Shown here: positions 9,243 to 16,913 of the stretch, piece by piece
Layout: the number at the start of each line of letters is the position of its first letter
Numbering within the stretch: position 1 is the first letter of the stretch
Virus record (IMG/VR): IMGVR_UViG_3300009593_000047
Span: 1-38,747 of that record
Source: a virus
Reading direction: 5' to 3' (one strand)
Length of the DNA stretch: 38,747 nt
Notes under the pieces: generated by a model
Database searches by the model: none
Told to the model about the DNA's origin: nothing
Seen by the model: only the letters and a program-made list of their open reading frames with translations
Made by a program: the position numbers and the translations under genes

Positions 9243-9447
9243 TCTTGGTACGTCTATTAGAGGATTCCTGCCTTTTCTGCTCCATATGTATTGCTATGAT
9301 GTTTTTTAGGTAATCTCTACCTAGAGAATTGACTTGATTTTCATCCCATCCAAATTCTACTGCACAGAAGTAGTAGACTGAGTATCTATGTCTGTGTTTA
9401 TCTGTGAGCCTGTGAAAGTCTCCACCCAATCCCCTAAATACTTCGCT
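9232..9447 (-). CDS. Tail assembly chaperone, frameshift (GT-type) extension
   Basis: This is the -1 frame relative to the 123-aa chaperone ORF. It is open through and past the slippery heptamer CCCTTTA at 9453-9447, then runs SEVFRGLGGDFHRLTDKHRH and on to a Lys/Arg-rich end (RRTKKSF). Read as a frameshift product it adds 71 residues to the first 94 of the upstream ORF (165 aa total). Independent start at TTG 9429 is possible but has no clear ribosome site. Position between tail tube and tape measure genes is where lambda-like G/GT chaperones sit. Function in tail tube and tape measure assembly is inferred from that arrangement. Confidence 0.65.
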   Translation of the reverse strand, partial: SEVFRGLGGDFHRLTDKHRHRYSVYYFCAVEFGWDENQVNSLGRDYLKNIIAIHMEQKRQESSNRRTKKSF

Positions 9448-9728
9448 AAAGGGTAGTCTTTCATGACCTCCTTCATGATTTCTGTAGCTTGACTTTGTGT
9501 TAACTGTCTTACTGCATTTGTATCTCCTACAGGGAAAGGAGCCTTTCTTAATACTTTTATCAATATATTCATTCTATATTGAGGTATGTTTACTTTTGGT
9601 TTTGAAACATCTGATAAATCTATTGAATTGGAAAGAATTGATTCCATTTCACCGTATTTAATATCGGTTTCATATTCAATGGTTTCTTTTGTTCCGTTAT
9701 AATCTATCTCAAAACTCTTTATAACCAT
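9357..9728 (-). CDS. Tail assembly chaperone (G-type)
   Basis: 123 aa, MVIKSFEIDYNGTKETIEYE..., with an N-terminal beta-rich part and a helical segment (QATEIMKEVMKDYPLAKYLG). It lies between the tail tube and tape measure genes, the position of the lambda G-type chaperone. Codons 92-94 contain the heptamer C CCT TTA in the right register for -1 slippage into the overlapping downstream frame. The zero-frame protein ends 29 codons later with TAG. A TATA-like ACTAATAAACCT (plus strand 9749-9760) lies ~25 nt upstream of the ATG. Sequence similarity to known chaperones was not tested. Confidence 0.7.
   Translation of the reverse strand: MVIKSFEIDYNGTKETIEYETDIKYGEMESILSNSIDLSDVSKPKVNIPQYRMNILIKVLRKAPFPVGDTNAVRQLTQSQATEIMKEVMKDYPLAKYLGDWVETFTGSQINTDIDTQSTTSVQ
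9447..9453 (-). other. Putative -1 programmed ribosomal frameshift site
   Basis: On the minus strand the sequence is C CCT TTA, a perfect X XXY YYZ heptamer. In the zero frame it covers the last base of codon 92 plus codons 93 (Pro) and 94 (Leu) of the chaperone ORF. Slipping back one base enters the frame of the downstream extension, which has no stop between here and 9232. The downstream pseudoknot or stem was not analysed. Confidence 0.65.
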
Positions 9729-9762
9729 AAAAGAAATATATTAGGCTTACTAATAAACCTTA

Positions 9763-10764
9763 CTAGTCTGCTTTTACTGCTTCTATTCTAACATGTTTAA
9801 CTTGCCAGTTTATCTCTTCAAATACTGGTTCTGCTGGCTCTAAACCAGATACATTATGATCACCTATTGAAAGACCTACACCTGTTATTGTTATCTCTCT
9901 TCTACCAGAACCACTTACACCATTGGTGAATTTTAATTCAAATTCAGGTGATCCTGAATATTTATCTCCCCAAGTTTCTTTGTATGCTGTACCTTTTAAT
10001 TGTGCTATTACTGCTTGTAAAGCATCATCATTCTTCCATGAAGCCTTAAATCTTCCAGTAACATCCAATATTCTTTTGACACCAGCTACTGCTTGGTTAG
10101 AACCTAATTGGTATAACAAGTCACCGTTTTGTGCAAAGTTGATATCAATATCTTGTATCTCTGCTATTACAACACTTGATGAACCGTTTGATAATTTTAA
10201 TTGACCGTTTGCGAATGTGAATGGAGCTGAACCTTCTGTTGGTGCAGAACCAAAACTAGTTGATGGTGCATCTTCTTTTCCATATTGAATATCTGCTGAA
10301 CAATTTACAACATCACCTACTGCGGCAGTTATACCTAATGAATTAATAATACATCCTTTTACGGTTCTTGTCATTGTATCTGTTTCTCCTTGGAAACCTA
10401 TTTCTGTACTAAATGTATTACCTACAAATGTTTTAGCGGCAGCTCCTTGAGCATTAGTTGCAGGGTATAGATATGGGGATGCGTGTGTTCCAGCTCCTGT
10501 TGCACTTCCATAAAATCCCTTAAAAATATCATGTGAAGTAACATCTGATAAAACAAATCCCACCGACAAAGTACCAGCCTGTGTACCATAAGCAAATGTT
10601 GCTGGTTCTACTTGACCTAATTTACCCAATTTTATTCTATTTGTTGTTAAAGTCCATCCAGATACAGATGCCTTTAAACCAAAAGATTTGTCTATTGTGG
10701 CTGATCCTGCATAAGCTGATTCATAACCATATTTAACATATGCATATGCACCAGTTCGTACCAT
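9763..10764 (-). CDS. Major tail tube protein
   Basis: 333 aa, soluble and beta-rich, beginning MVRTGAYAYVKYGYESAY. It has repeated small-residue strands (GVLT-type stretches such as FAYGTQAGTLSVGFVLSD, VKGCIINSLGITAAVG, ADIQYGKEDAPS, VSGSGRREITITGVG). Gene order (connector, terminator-like, this gene, chaperones, tape measure) marks it as the tail tube. There is no sheath gene nearby, which points to a siphovirus. The promoter is a TATA box at 10786-10799 (GTATTTAAAGATTT on the plus strand), 22-35 nt upstream of the ATG, as expected for a highly expressed leaderless mRNA. The assignment is by context more than by signature. Confidence 0.65.
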   Translation of the reverse strand: MVRTGAYAYVKYGYESAYAGSATIDKSFGLKASVSGWTLTTNRIKLGKLGQVEPATFAYGTQAGTLSVGFVLSDVTSHDIFKGFYGSATGAGTHASPYLYPATNAQGAAAKTFVGNTFSTEIGFQGETDTMTRTVKGCIINSLGITAAVGDVVNCSADIQYGKEDAPSTSFGSAPTEGSAPFTFANGQLKLSNGSSSVVIAEIQDIDINFAQNGDLLYQLGSNQAVAGVKRILDVTGRFKASWKNDDALQAVIAQLKGTAYKETWGDKYSGSPEFELKFTNGVSGSGRREITITGVGLSIGDHNVSGLEPAEPVFEEINWQVKHVRIEAVKAD

Positions 10765-10785
10765 GATTTTATATAACTGGACACC

Positions 10786-10799
10786 GTATTTAAAGATTT
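10786..10799 (-). promoter_or_regulatory. Late-type TATA box for the tail tube gene
   Basis: Minus-strand AAATCTTTAAATAC precedes the ATG at 10764 by 22-35 nt. It is a clean match to the late promoter form. Confidence 0.6.
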
Positions 10800-11225
10800 C
10801 TAACTGCTTTCTGATATTCTCATGGATATTGTAATTATATGATTGAACATATTACGCATGTATTGATTTCTTGTATATGATGCAATTACTCTTAAATCAG
10901 TATAATCTGTACCTCCTCTAATCTTACTTTTTATGATTCTTATCACTTCTGACACAATATCTGCATGTCTTTCATCATTTTGATAAGTCCTAATATCCAA
11001 ATCTATCGTAACATCGTGCCAGTGATCATTTCCATAAAGACCAAAATATTTGATATTTTCTGCTTTTGGTGTCAAAATAATCTGATCTCTTCTGTCATCT
11101 ATAAAACCCACAGATCTTCTTTCCCATGCTTTTTGTACATTTGGAACATTGTCAGAAGTCCAATTATCAACTAATATTGACTCTAATAAATCAGCAGATG
11201 TATAGCTTGTACTAGTCATCCTCAT
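10800..11225 (-). CDS. Tail terminator or tail completion-like protein
   Basis: 141 aa. Mixed alpha/beta: helix (TSADLLESILVDNW), then strands (DQIILTPKA, WHDVTIDLDIRTYQ), helix (DIVSEVIRIIKSKI), strand pair (LRVIASYT, FNHIITISMRI). This size, order and place, directly before the tail tube gene, resemble tail terminator (gpU-like) proteins. A GGAGGAGGAG stretch precedes the start; ATG 11225 and ATG 11219 are both possible and I kept the upstream one. No diagnostic motif, so the role is inferred from synteny. Confidence 0.5.
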   Translation of the reverse strand: MRMTSTSYTSADLLESILVDNWTSDNVPNVQKAWERRSVGFIDDRRDQIILTPKAENIKYFGLYGNDHWHDVTIDLDIRTYQNDERHADIVSEVIRIIKSKIRGGTDYTDLRVIASYTRNQYMRNMFNHIITISMRISESS

Positions 11226-11265
11226 CTCCTCCTCCTGTTAACCATTCCCACTCAGGTCTTTCCAT
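11212..11265 (-). CDS. Possible 17-aa coupling peptide
   Basis: An ORF MERPEWEWLTGGGDEDD starts at a TAATG overlap with the stop of the neck-type gene and ends by overlapping the start of the terminator-like gene. Its GGAGGAGGAGAT stretch doubles as the ribosome site for that gene. It fills the 39-nt gap exactly, so it may be translated as a coupling peptide. It could also be chance. Confidence 0.3.
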   Translation of the reverse strand: MERPEWEWLTGGGDEDD

Positions 11266-11900
11266 TATGAACTACTCCCATATTGCCAGTCTTTAGTATA
11301 TGGAAATCTATTCCATTGTTCATTTTCACTATAAGTTCCTTGAGATGGTCGCATATTTTTTGTCATTTCATCCCAATCTGAATTTGTCATATCTGCTGGT
11401 TTTCTTCCAACATACCAAATTTTTCTTGATATTTTAAATGCTATGGAATCAATCAAATCCTCTTTTTGCGATGCAGTAATTGCATCACTTAAATTTGTAC
11501 CTTTTAATTCATTATATTCGTTAAGCAATTCCTCATTGGTTTTTCCTTGAAATTTTATTTCTTTGACCCATTGTTTAATTCTTGATATATTTGGTTTAGC
11601 AGTTGCTGGTAAAATATATTGAGAATAGCCTTCTGGTAATTTTTCTTCTGGAAACTGACCGCTTTTTTGTAATACTGCTGTATCTGGAGGTTCATCATAG
11701 ATATTTTCCTCTGGTCTAAACATTGCCTTCAATCTGTCTATCAAGCCTTTTATACTTCCTTCCTGCTCCATATCAACAGATTTTATTGTTTTACCAACAT
11801 CAATATGTACTTTTTTACCATTTAATTTAGCGGTAAAACCTGCCTTCTTTAATTCATTAACAGTTTTTAATTGTAATGATCTAGCAAACTTTAATTTCAT
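11265..11900 (-). CDS. Head-tail connection protein, unassigned
   Basis: 211 aa, basic and mostly helical: N-terminal MKLKFARSLQLKTVNELKKA, a region with VHIDVGKTIKSVDME, a helical centre (ISRIKQWVKEIKFQGKTNEE), and a Trp/Tyr-rich tail (SDWDEMTKNMRPSQG, KDWQYGSSS). It overlaps the connector gene by one base (TAATG) and lies between connector and terminator genes. A neck or tail-completion (gp10-like) role fits the position, but I see no family signature. Confidence 0.45.
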   Translation of the reverse strand: MKLKFARSLQLKTVNELKKAGFTAKLNGKKVHIDVGKTIKSVDMEQEGSIKGLIDRLKAMFRPEENIYDEPPDTAVLQKSGQFPEEKLPEGYSQYILPATAKPNISRIKQWVKEIKFQGKTNEELLNEYNELKGTNLSDAITASQKEDLIDSIAFKISRKIWYVGRKPADMTNSDWDEMTKNMRPSQGTYSENEQWNRFPYTKDWQYGSSS

Positions 11901-12535
11901 TATGGAATCACGAATATTTCCCTGCGATTCTCAATACATTTCTCAATGTCCTCTTCCCATTTTCTTTTGGATTCGGATGTATTAGACATTCCACCAGAGG
12001 GAAGCTCGTCCATTCTGAAACTTGTGTTAAGTATTTCTATTGCTGTCATTTTTACAACAGCATCTTCAACATCGTAAGGAATAGTTGTATCTCCTGAATA
12101 CTCTTCTCCACCATATCTGTAAGTAACTCTTACTCTGCTTTTTCTTAGAATACTGAAAATAAAACCTCTTAAAGCAAGTGTACCTCTTTCATATTCCATG
12201 TCATACCAAGATTCATTACCTAGTATATTTTCCCATGTTGCTGATGCACCTTGCCAAATTTCTATTTTATCTCCTGATGCTCCGTTTAAATCGTATATTC
12301 TTCTATGTTTAAGAAAGACAGGTGTACCCCATCCAAATTTATAAAGTAATGGTAAATCATGAACTTCTCTTGTTACTGTTCTGGTTCTCCATGCGTGACC
12401 AGTCCTTCTGTCAAATTCATCCTCTTTTCTATTGATTATTTTTTCAACCTGAGCCTTGTTTGGAGTAGTAGTAGCAGTGATTGGAGCACGAAGAAAATCT
12501 GATACATCTGCAACACTACAATAAGTGGTAGCCAT
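11900..12535 (-). CDS. Head-tail connector (adaptor) protein
   Basis: 211 aa. It opens MATTYCSVADVSDFLRAPIT, which resembles the N-terminus of gp6/gp15-type adaptors (a short Y-C-S-V-x-D-V helix start), followed by the helix KAQVEKIINRKEDEFDRRTG. The middle is beta-rich (VFLKHRRIYDLNG, KIEIWQGASATWENIL, RVRVTYRYGG), and the C-terminus is helical (PYDVEDAVVKMTAIEILNTS). The usual adaptor is 90-200 aa, so this one carries an extra beta domain. Adaptors bind the portal and form the neck. The promoter is at 12556-12568. Confidence 0.6.
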   Translation of the reverse strand: MATTYCSVADVSDFLRAPITATTTPNKAQVEKIINRKEDEFDRRTGHAWRTRTVTREVHDLPLLYKFGWGTPVFLKHRRIYDLNGASGDKIEIWQGASATWENILGNESWYDMEYERGTLALRGFIFSILRKSRVRVTYRYGGEEYSGDTTIPYDVEDAVVKMTAIEILNTSFRMDELPSGGMSNTSESKRKWEEDIEKCIENRREIFVIP

Positions 12536-12555
12536 ACTTCATATATTGAGTCACT

Positions 12556-12568
12556 GTATTTAAAGATT
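12556..12568 (-). promoter_or_regulatory. Late-type TATA box for the connector operon
   Basis: Minus-strand AATCTTTAAATAC, 21-33 nt upstream of the connector ATG at 12535. It drives the overlapping connector, neck and terminator genes. Confidence 0.6.
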
Positions 12569-12838
12569 CTATTTGAAAACTACAGTGTATTCAGCATTAC
12601 CAGTAATATCTGCAAAAATACCGTCTTCAAAACGTCTGTTTATACCAACATATGAACCTTGTTGTTCTGAAAATATTGTAAATTCTTCTGTACCAGATGA
12701 AGTTGTTCCATTTTTAAATACACATTTTGAACCTGATGAACCAGTTTTTGAGACATATACACTTACAATAACTCCATGATTACCTTTAATTGTAGTATCA
12801 GCATTGAAAGATTTTACATTATGATTATATTCTACCAT
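12569..12838 (-). CDS. Small virion (decoration-like) protein
   Basis: 89 aa from the ATG at 12838 (MVEYNHNVKSFNADTTIKGN). A TATA box at 12860-12869 lies ~25 nt upstream of this ATG but only ~10 nt from the in-frame ATG at 12853, so the inner start is chosen. The sequence is an all-beta single domain: HGVIVSVYVS, KCVFKNGTTSSGTEEFTIF, DGIFADITGNAEYTVVFK. Small beta proteins of this type are common near capsid genes of marine viruses. A decoration or cement role is an inference. Confidence 0.6.
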   Translation of the reverse strand: MVEYNHNVKSFNADTTIKGNHGVIVSVYVSKTGSSGSKCVFKNGTTSSGTEEFTIFSEQQGSYVGINRRFEDGIFADITGNAEYTVVFK

Positions 12839-12901
12839 GATTTTATGTGGCATCTACGAATATATAAACATTATGATAAAAAAAAGGGCTGTTTTTGGAC
12901 T

Positions 12902-13258
12902 CTAGTAGCCTATAACTAGAAATTCAAACACTTTGTTTGCAATAGAAGTTGAGTTTGCGACTTCTGCAAATACTGCTCCTGCTGAGCCTCCTACTGAAAA
13001 GAGTTTGATTTTTTCATTTGCTTTGTCATATTCTACTTTGTATAGTGAATCCGTATATTCTGGAATTACTGCAACTAGTGTAGAAATCCGACCTTCTTTA
13101 AGATCGGCTGACACTCCGTTGGTTGCATATGCATCAGAGCCACCTGCGGTGACTGTGACTTTATACACTCGCAACTTTGAAGTTAAAGCTGCTTGCCATG
13201 AGAGGGTTTTTCTCACGTTAGCATCTGTCCAATCTGATGTACTGATTGTTACTGCCAT
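12902..13258 (-). CDS. Small virion (decoration-like) protein next to the capsid gene
   Basis: 118 aa (MAVTISTSDWTDANVRKTLS), beta-rich with VYKVTVTAGGSDAYATNGVS, RISTLVAVIPEYTDSLYKVE and KIKLFSVGGSAGAVFAEVAN. Sequences of this type occur beside major capsid genes in marine tailed viruses. It has its own TATA box (13278-13292) after a T-rich terminator that follows the capsid gene. The role in capsid decoration or stabilisation is an inference from position and size. Confidence 0.6.
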   Translation of the reverse strand: MAVTISTSDWTDANVRKTLSWQAALTSKLRVYKVTVTAGGSDAYATNGVSADLKEGRISTLVAVIPEYTDSLYKVEYDKANEKIKLFSVGGSAGAVFAEVANSTSIANKVFEFLVIGY

Positions 13259-13277
13259 TAATTAGTGTAGCAAACAC

Positions 13278-13292
13278 CTATATATAAAGATT
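13278..13292 (-). promoter_or_regulatory. Late-type TATA box
   Basis: Minus-strand AATCTTTATATATAG, 20-34 nt upstream of the ATG at 13258. It follows directly on T-runs that would terminate the capsid transcript. Confidence 0.6.
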
Positions 13293-13321
13293 AAAAAAAG
13301 TAAAAAGGGATTAAGAATTGA

Positions 13322-14536
13322 CTAAAGTTTGATATCTCTAATCTTTCCTTGGGATTTGAAATGTCTACAAACAGTTTCGCCCATAGTTCTGAATACACCT
13401 TTCTCAACAAATGCATTGTTGACAAATGGGTATGCAGGGGTTCTTCTTGTTGCCTCGTAATATTCGGTAGGAATTGCGATTTGTATACCTAATCTTGGAT
13501 ATCCATAACCTTCTGCATCAGATGTATCTAATGCAAATAGTCTACCAATTTCTGATGCATCACCAGAGTCTGATGGTGCATCTTTTGTTGGGATAAATGG
13601 AACTCCATAAATAGAGTCTACATGAATTCCGACACCTGTTCCCTTGAAAGTTTGAATACCATTTACATCGACTTGAACTAAGCTCTCACCGTAAGGATTT
13701 GGAATCCTGACAGAAGGCATGTACAAACCTTGTATTTCGGAATAAACTTCATGAGATCCGAGGAAGACGTTTGGATCTTTACCAGCGGCAATTCTAATCT
13801 TTCTTAAGAAAGTTCTTAGAGTGTCGTCAGTAAGAACACCATTCGTACCTATGGTTCCACTTGCAGATTCAACGGTTGAGTCAAAGGTAGATGAACTATC
13901 TCTGTCTACTGTTGCGTTAGCTGCCCATGGATCATAGTAACCAGAACCAGAACCACCTAATGCAGATTCCTCTGCGTTACTTGAGATGATTCTATCTAGG
14001 GATTCAAAATCATTCGTACCAGCAAATGCACCTGATGCTACACTGCCTTCAACATCTGCTAAAAGCATTCTATTTAAGAACTCTTTGTGTTGAACAGCCA
14101 TATACAAACGCAAACTGCCTAATCCACCCCAAATATCGTCTTTGGAGTGAGTTGCTAACCATTCCATAACTTCTGATGCTGAGAAAGGCAACTGAGCTGT
14201 CTTTGGTCTAACATCGAGTTCTTGGATTGTTGGTTTTACAGTTTCTGCGATAGTACCGCCCTCTGCTGTACCACCTAAAGCAGTATTGCCTGAGTTGGTA
14301 TTTAGAGTTGGTTTTGCTGTAATAACACGCCAACCAGATTTATCCCAAGGGTACTTTGGCAAAATACCAAATGCATTTGCTTCAAGGTTTAATTGAGCCC
14401 ATGCGTAAGCACCGAAGATAGCATTAAATGTACCAGCAGTTGATGTGGTTACTGGAGCATCTGCTTTTCTCAAGAGATTTCTGTTGTGTCCGTAATAGAG
14501 AGCTTCTAGTTCATCGATTGTCTTTACTTGAACCAT
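13322..14536 (-). CDS. Major capsid protein, HK97 fold
   Basis: 404 aa. It has the sections expected of an HK97-type capsid protein: a short N-arm, an early aromatic helix (GTFNAIFGAYAWAQLNLEAN), an E-loop-like strand pair (WRVITAKPTLNTNSG, GTIAETVKPTIQELDVRPK), a spine helix (WGGLGSLRLYMAVQHKEFLN), A-domain strands (DPNVFLGSHEVYSEIQ, VQVDVNGIQTFKG, VHVDSIYGVPFIPTKD-like), and a C-terminal P-domain. It is preceded by the scaffold-like and protease genes in the canonical order. The start lies one base after the scaffold stop, with TAGGAG 12 nt upstream. There is no long delta domain because a separate scaffold gene exists. Confidence 0.85.
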   Translation of the reverse strand: MVQVKTIDELEALYYGHNRNLLRKADAPVTTSTAGTFNAIFGAYAWAQLNLEANAFGILPKYPWDKSGWRVITAKPTLNTNSGNTALGGTAEGGTIAETVKPTIQELDVRPKTAQLPFSASEVMEWLATHSKDDIWGGLGSLRLYMAVQHKEFLNRMLLADVEGSVASGAFAGTNDFESLDRIISSNAEESALGGSGSGYYDPWAANATVDRDSSSTFDSTVESASGTIGTNGVLTDDTLRTFLRKIRIAAGKDPNVFLGSHEVYSEIQGLYMPSVRIPNPYGESLVQVDVNGIQTFKGTGVGIHVDSIYGVPFIPTKDAPSDSGDASEIGRLFALDTSDAEGYGYPRLGIQIAIPTEYYEATRRTPAYPFVNNAFVEKGVFRTMGETVCRHFKSQGKIRDIKL

Positions 14537-14537
14537 T

Positions 14538-15140
14538 TTAATAAACTCCTACTTCGTCTGGTGAAGGTGTATAATACTTTCCAGTTAAAATTCCTTTTGC
14601 AACATTGCTCAAACCGTCATATCCACCAGCTCTTGCATCCTCTAGGATTTGTGAAGAATCAGTGTGTGATTTTTCAACAGTTTCTAAAGCTGCATTTGGT
14701 CTTGGTGTTTCGGTTGTGAATGTGTGTTGGGATTTTTCAACTAATTCTGTATCATCTGCTTTTTGTTGCATTTTTAATCCACCTTTGTCGGAGCTTGGTT
14801 TTTTGTCACCAGATCTATCGTCATCTAATCCTGCTTGTACAGAATTAGATTGGTAGGTATCTGGTACAGTAACTTTTGCACCTACATCGTCACCAGCCAC
14901 TGTTCCTTTTGGGGATAGTGGTAGATCAGTTGGTGTTTCTAAGGCTTTTACTCTTGTTGCAAGTCCTTCGATTGCTTGTGTGGAAGCAAGTTGGGATTCT
15001 GCAATAGATTGTACAACCTCAGTTAATGTATCAATGCCTGATTTTACAGTTTGTTGGAAAGATTTTTCCGTTTCAACTAGTGTATCTGCTGATTTCTCAA
15101 CAGTGTCCACTTGTGTTTCAGAATTAATTTCTTCGACCAT
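14538..15140 (-). CDS. Scaffold-like protein
   Basis: 200 aa, acidic and low in aromatic residues. Residues 1-75 form a strong coiled-coil-like helix (VDTVEKSADTLVETEKSFQQ, LTEVVQSIAESQLASTQAIE), and the rest is disordered (Ser/Asp/Lys/Thr-rich) with a small C-terminal conserved-looking end, YYTPSPDEVGVY. A helical, soluble, uncharacterised protein between protease and capsid genes is usually the procapsid scaffold. It has its own TATA box at 15168-15180. Confidence 0.6.
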   Translation of the reverse strand: MVEEINSETQVDTVEKSADTLVETEKSFQQTVKSGIDTLTEVVQSIAESQLASTQAIEGLATRVKALETPTDLPLSPKGTVAGDDVGAKVTVPDTYQSNSVQAGLDDDRSGDKKPSSDKGGLKMQQKADDTELVEKSQHTFTTETPRPNAALETVEKSHTDSSQILEDARAGGYDGLSNVAKGILTGKYYTPSPDEVGVY

Positions 15141-15167
15141 GTTGTTATAAGATATGAAGATCTAGCC

Positions 15168-15180
15168 CTATATAAAGATT
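15168..15180 (-). promoter_or_regulatory. Late-type TATA box for the scaffold-capsid unit
   Basis: Minus-strand AATCTTTATATAG lies 28-40 nt upstream of the scaffold ATG at 15140, with the capsid gene directly downstream in the same unit. Confidence 0.55.
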
Positions 15181-16256
15181 TATACGATTTCTTCGTTTGG
15201 TTTTTTTGGTATAGATTCTTCTCCTAACTTGATATTATGCTGATTTGTCTCATATGCAGACTTGTCTGCTATCTCTGGTTCTGTGGAATCAATTACTGCA
15301 TCTTTTGCTTGTGATGCAACTTCTTTTGCCGCACCTGATGCTACACCAGATAATAATCTACCAGCTCCAGCAAGTAATGCACCTACCACTTTAGTCTTCT
15401 CTTCAACACTTGATACTTGTTGTGTCTGGTCTTCTGGAGATTTTTGATTTGCTGATTCAAAATCACCCATACCTCTAACACCTGAACCAGCACTGTTACC
15501 TATTGGATCATTCTTGATTTTTGGTGCTTTCAAGTCAGGTAAACCACCGTCTAATTTAGTAGGTTTACTCATTTTACCCATGCCTCCTGAATCAATATCA
15601 TTGCTTGTTGTACCTGATATTAGGTCTGCATTTGAGAAATCATCACCTTTTTTCTTTAAATCTGGTCTTTTAACATAACATCCAAACTTGTCACATCCTA
15701 TTTTCATCTTACCATTTGGTAGTTCTTCACCCTCTGATACGGCTTTTGCTATAGGATTGTAATCTGTAATTAGTGCCAATGGTACTGCTGGATCTTTACA
15801 AACAGCAACTTCGTAATGCTCAAGGTCTTTTAATTCGTATGCTATACTTCCATCTTTCATTACTTTTGGTGATCTATTTGTCTTTGTTGCACCTCCAAAT
15901 GAAAGTCCTTTGTATTCTCCTGATTTAATTTTATCCCAAATTGATTCGTCTAATTCATAATTTTTATGTATTTTTCCAGTTATTTTAATTGCTGGATATG
16001 TAACACCTTCTGACTCAAATGTTGTTTTCATAAAATTAATGCCCTTACCTACAACTCTGTTAGAATGTGTATCTGTTATAGGTGCTCCTCTATCCATCCA
16101 TATTGGAAGACATTTGTATAATTCATCGACTACTGTAATTTCACCCTGTCTATCTTTCATTTCAACAGTCAAGAAACCTTCAAAAAACCTTTCATCAGTG
16201 TGATCTAATACAGTCATTGACTTGGTAACAATCTTACTAATCATGCCATCGGTCAT
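15180..16256 (-). CDS. Prohead protease with a long low-complexity C-terminal extension
   Basis: 358 aa from ATG 16256. A TTG 21 nt upstream is in frame, but the TATA box (16279-16290) sits 23-34 nt before the ATG, so the ATG is chosen. Residues 1-160 match an HK97/XkdF-type serine protease: FEGFLTVEMKDRQGEI, His64 in DTHSNRVVGKG, Ser119 in YKGLSFGGATK, and Glu146/Glu149 in LEHYEVAVCKDPA. The protease would cleave scaffold and capsid proteins during head maturation. Residues ~200-358 are Gly/Lys/Ser-rich and then helical (VVGALLAGAGRLLSGVASGA). The domain may act as a second scaffold or delta-type segment. Confidence 0.7.
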   Translation of the reverse strand: MTDGMISKIVTKSMTVLDHTDERFFEGFLTVEMKDRQGEITVVDELYKCLPIWMDRGAPITDTHSNRVVGKGINFMKTTFESEGVTYPAIKITGKIHKNYELDESIWDKIKSGEYKGLSFGGATKTNRSPKVMKDGSIAYELKDLEHYEVAVCKDPAVPLALITDYNPIAKAVSEGEELPNGKMKIGCDKFGCYVKRPDLKKKGDDFSNADLISGTTSNDIDSGGMGKMSKPTKLDGGLPDLKAPKIKNDPIGNSAGSGVRGMGDFESANQKSPEDQTQQVSSVEEKTKVVGALLAGAGRLLSGVASGAAKEVASQAKDAVIDSTEPEIADKSAYETNQHNIKLGEESIPKKPNEEIV

Positions 16257-16278
16257 TATATATGATAGAAATAACAAG

Positions 16279-16290
16279 TATTTAAAGTTA
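16279..16290 (-). promoter_or_regulatory. TATA box deciding the protease start
   Basis: Minus-strand TAACTTTAAATA lies 23-34 nt upstream of ATG 16256 but only a few nt from the alternative TTG 16277, so it favours the ATG as the start of a leaderless mRNA. Confidence 0.55.
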
Positions 16291-16330
16291 GATAAAAAAA
16301 TGAGGGGTATAATATACTAAGATATTACAC

Positions 16331-16594
16331 TTACTCGGCTACTTTTTTTGCTTTTGAAACAGCATAATCAACTGAGAATCCTGCTGTCAAACCTATCAGT
16401 GCTAGACCTAGGAGGTCAATTCCTGATAAACCGATTGTTTGTGAAATAGCTATACCAGCAAAGCCTGATACAATAACAGCACCAAAGAATTTCTTTATGT
16501 CATATCCTTCGTCAGAATGTAGGAATCCTCTAATGGTGTTCAATATTGCACCACTAACTGTTGCTAACACAACTACTAATAATGGTTCTACCAT
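16331..16594 (-). CDS. Small membrane protein, holin-like
   Basis: 87 aa from ATG 16594 (MVEPLLVVVLATVSGAILNT). TATA-like AAACTATATATTATC (16627-16613 on minus) favours this ATG over a TTG 18 nt upstream. Three hydrophobic segments: residues ~3-24, ~38-58 (FFGAVIVSGFAGIAISQTIG) and ~60-78 (IDLLGLALIGLTAGFSVDYA), then a basic end (KAKKVAE). Size and topology are holin-like, and it sits next to a second membrane protein. Holin function is a guess; it could also be a virion membrane protein. Confidence 0.55.
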   Translation of the reverse strand: MVEPLLVVVLATVSGAILNTIRGFLHSDEGYDIKKFFGAVIVSGFAGIAISQTIGLSGIDLLGLALIGLTAGFSVDYAVSKAKKVAE

Positions 16595-16625
16595 AATACA
16601 CCCAAATCTCAAGATAATATATAGT

Positions 16626-16883
16626 TTACTCTTTTCTGCTTATAAGGCTACGCACTAACTCGGATAAATCAACTTCTCCGACCTGTTCACCATGTATTCT
16701 CTTTGTTTGGTTATCCAATGCGGTGCTTAACAATAATAACGCCTGTTGTAATGTTGTTACTTTTGAGCACAAATCACTCTGAGTCTTGTATAATTTTCTA
16801 AAAAATCCAAATAATATACCCCCTCCTCCTAATGCCATACATATAACAATTTCCTCAAATAACGTTTTTACTATCTCTACCAT
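16626..16883 (-). CDS. Small membrane protein with C-terminal coiled coil
   Basis: 85 aa. Transmembrane segment at residues ~10-28 (IVICMALGGGGILFGFFRKL), then a helical, heptad-like region (LCSKVTTLQQALLLLSTALD). This one-span plus coiled-coil form is seen in phage lysis accessory and holin-like proteins. TATA box at 16902-16915, ~20-32 nt upstream. It lies next to the three-span membrane protein, so the two may act together. Function not assigned. Confidence 0.5.
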   Translation of the reverse strand: MVEIVKTLFEEIVICMALGGGGILFGFFRKLYKTQSDLCSKVTTLQQALLLLSTALDNQTKRIHGEQVGEVDLSELVRSLISRKE

Positions 16884-16913
16884 AGAGTTAATATAAGATT
16901 CTAGTATTTAATG

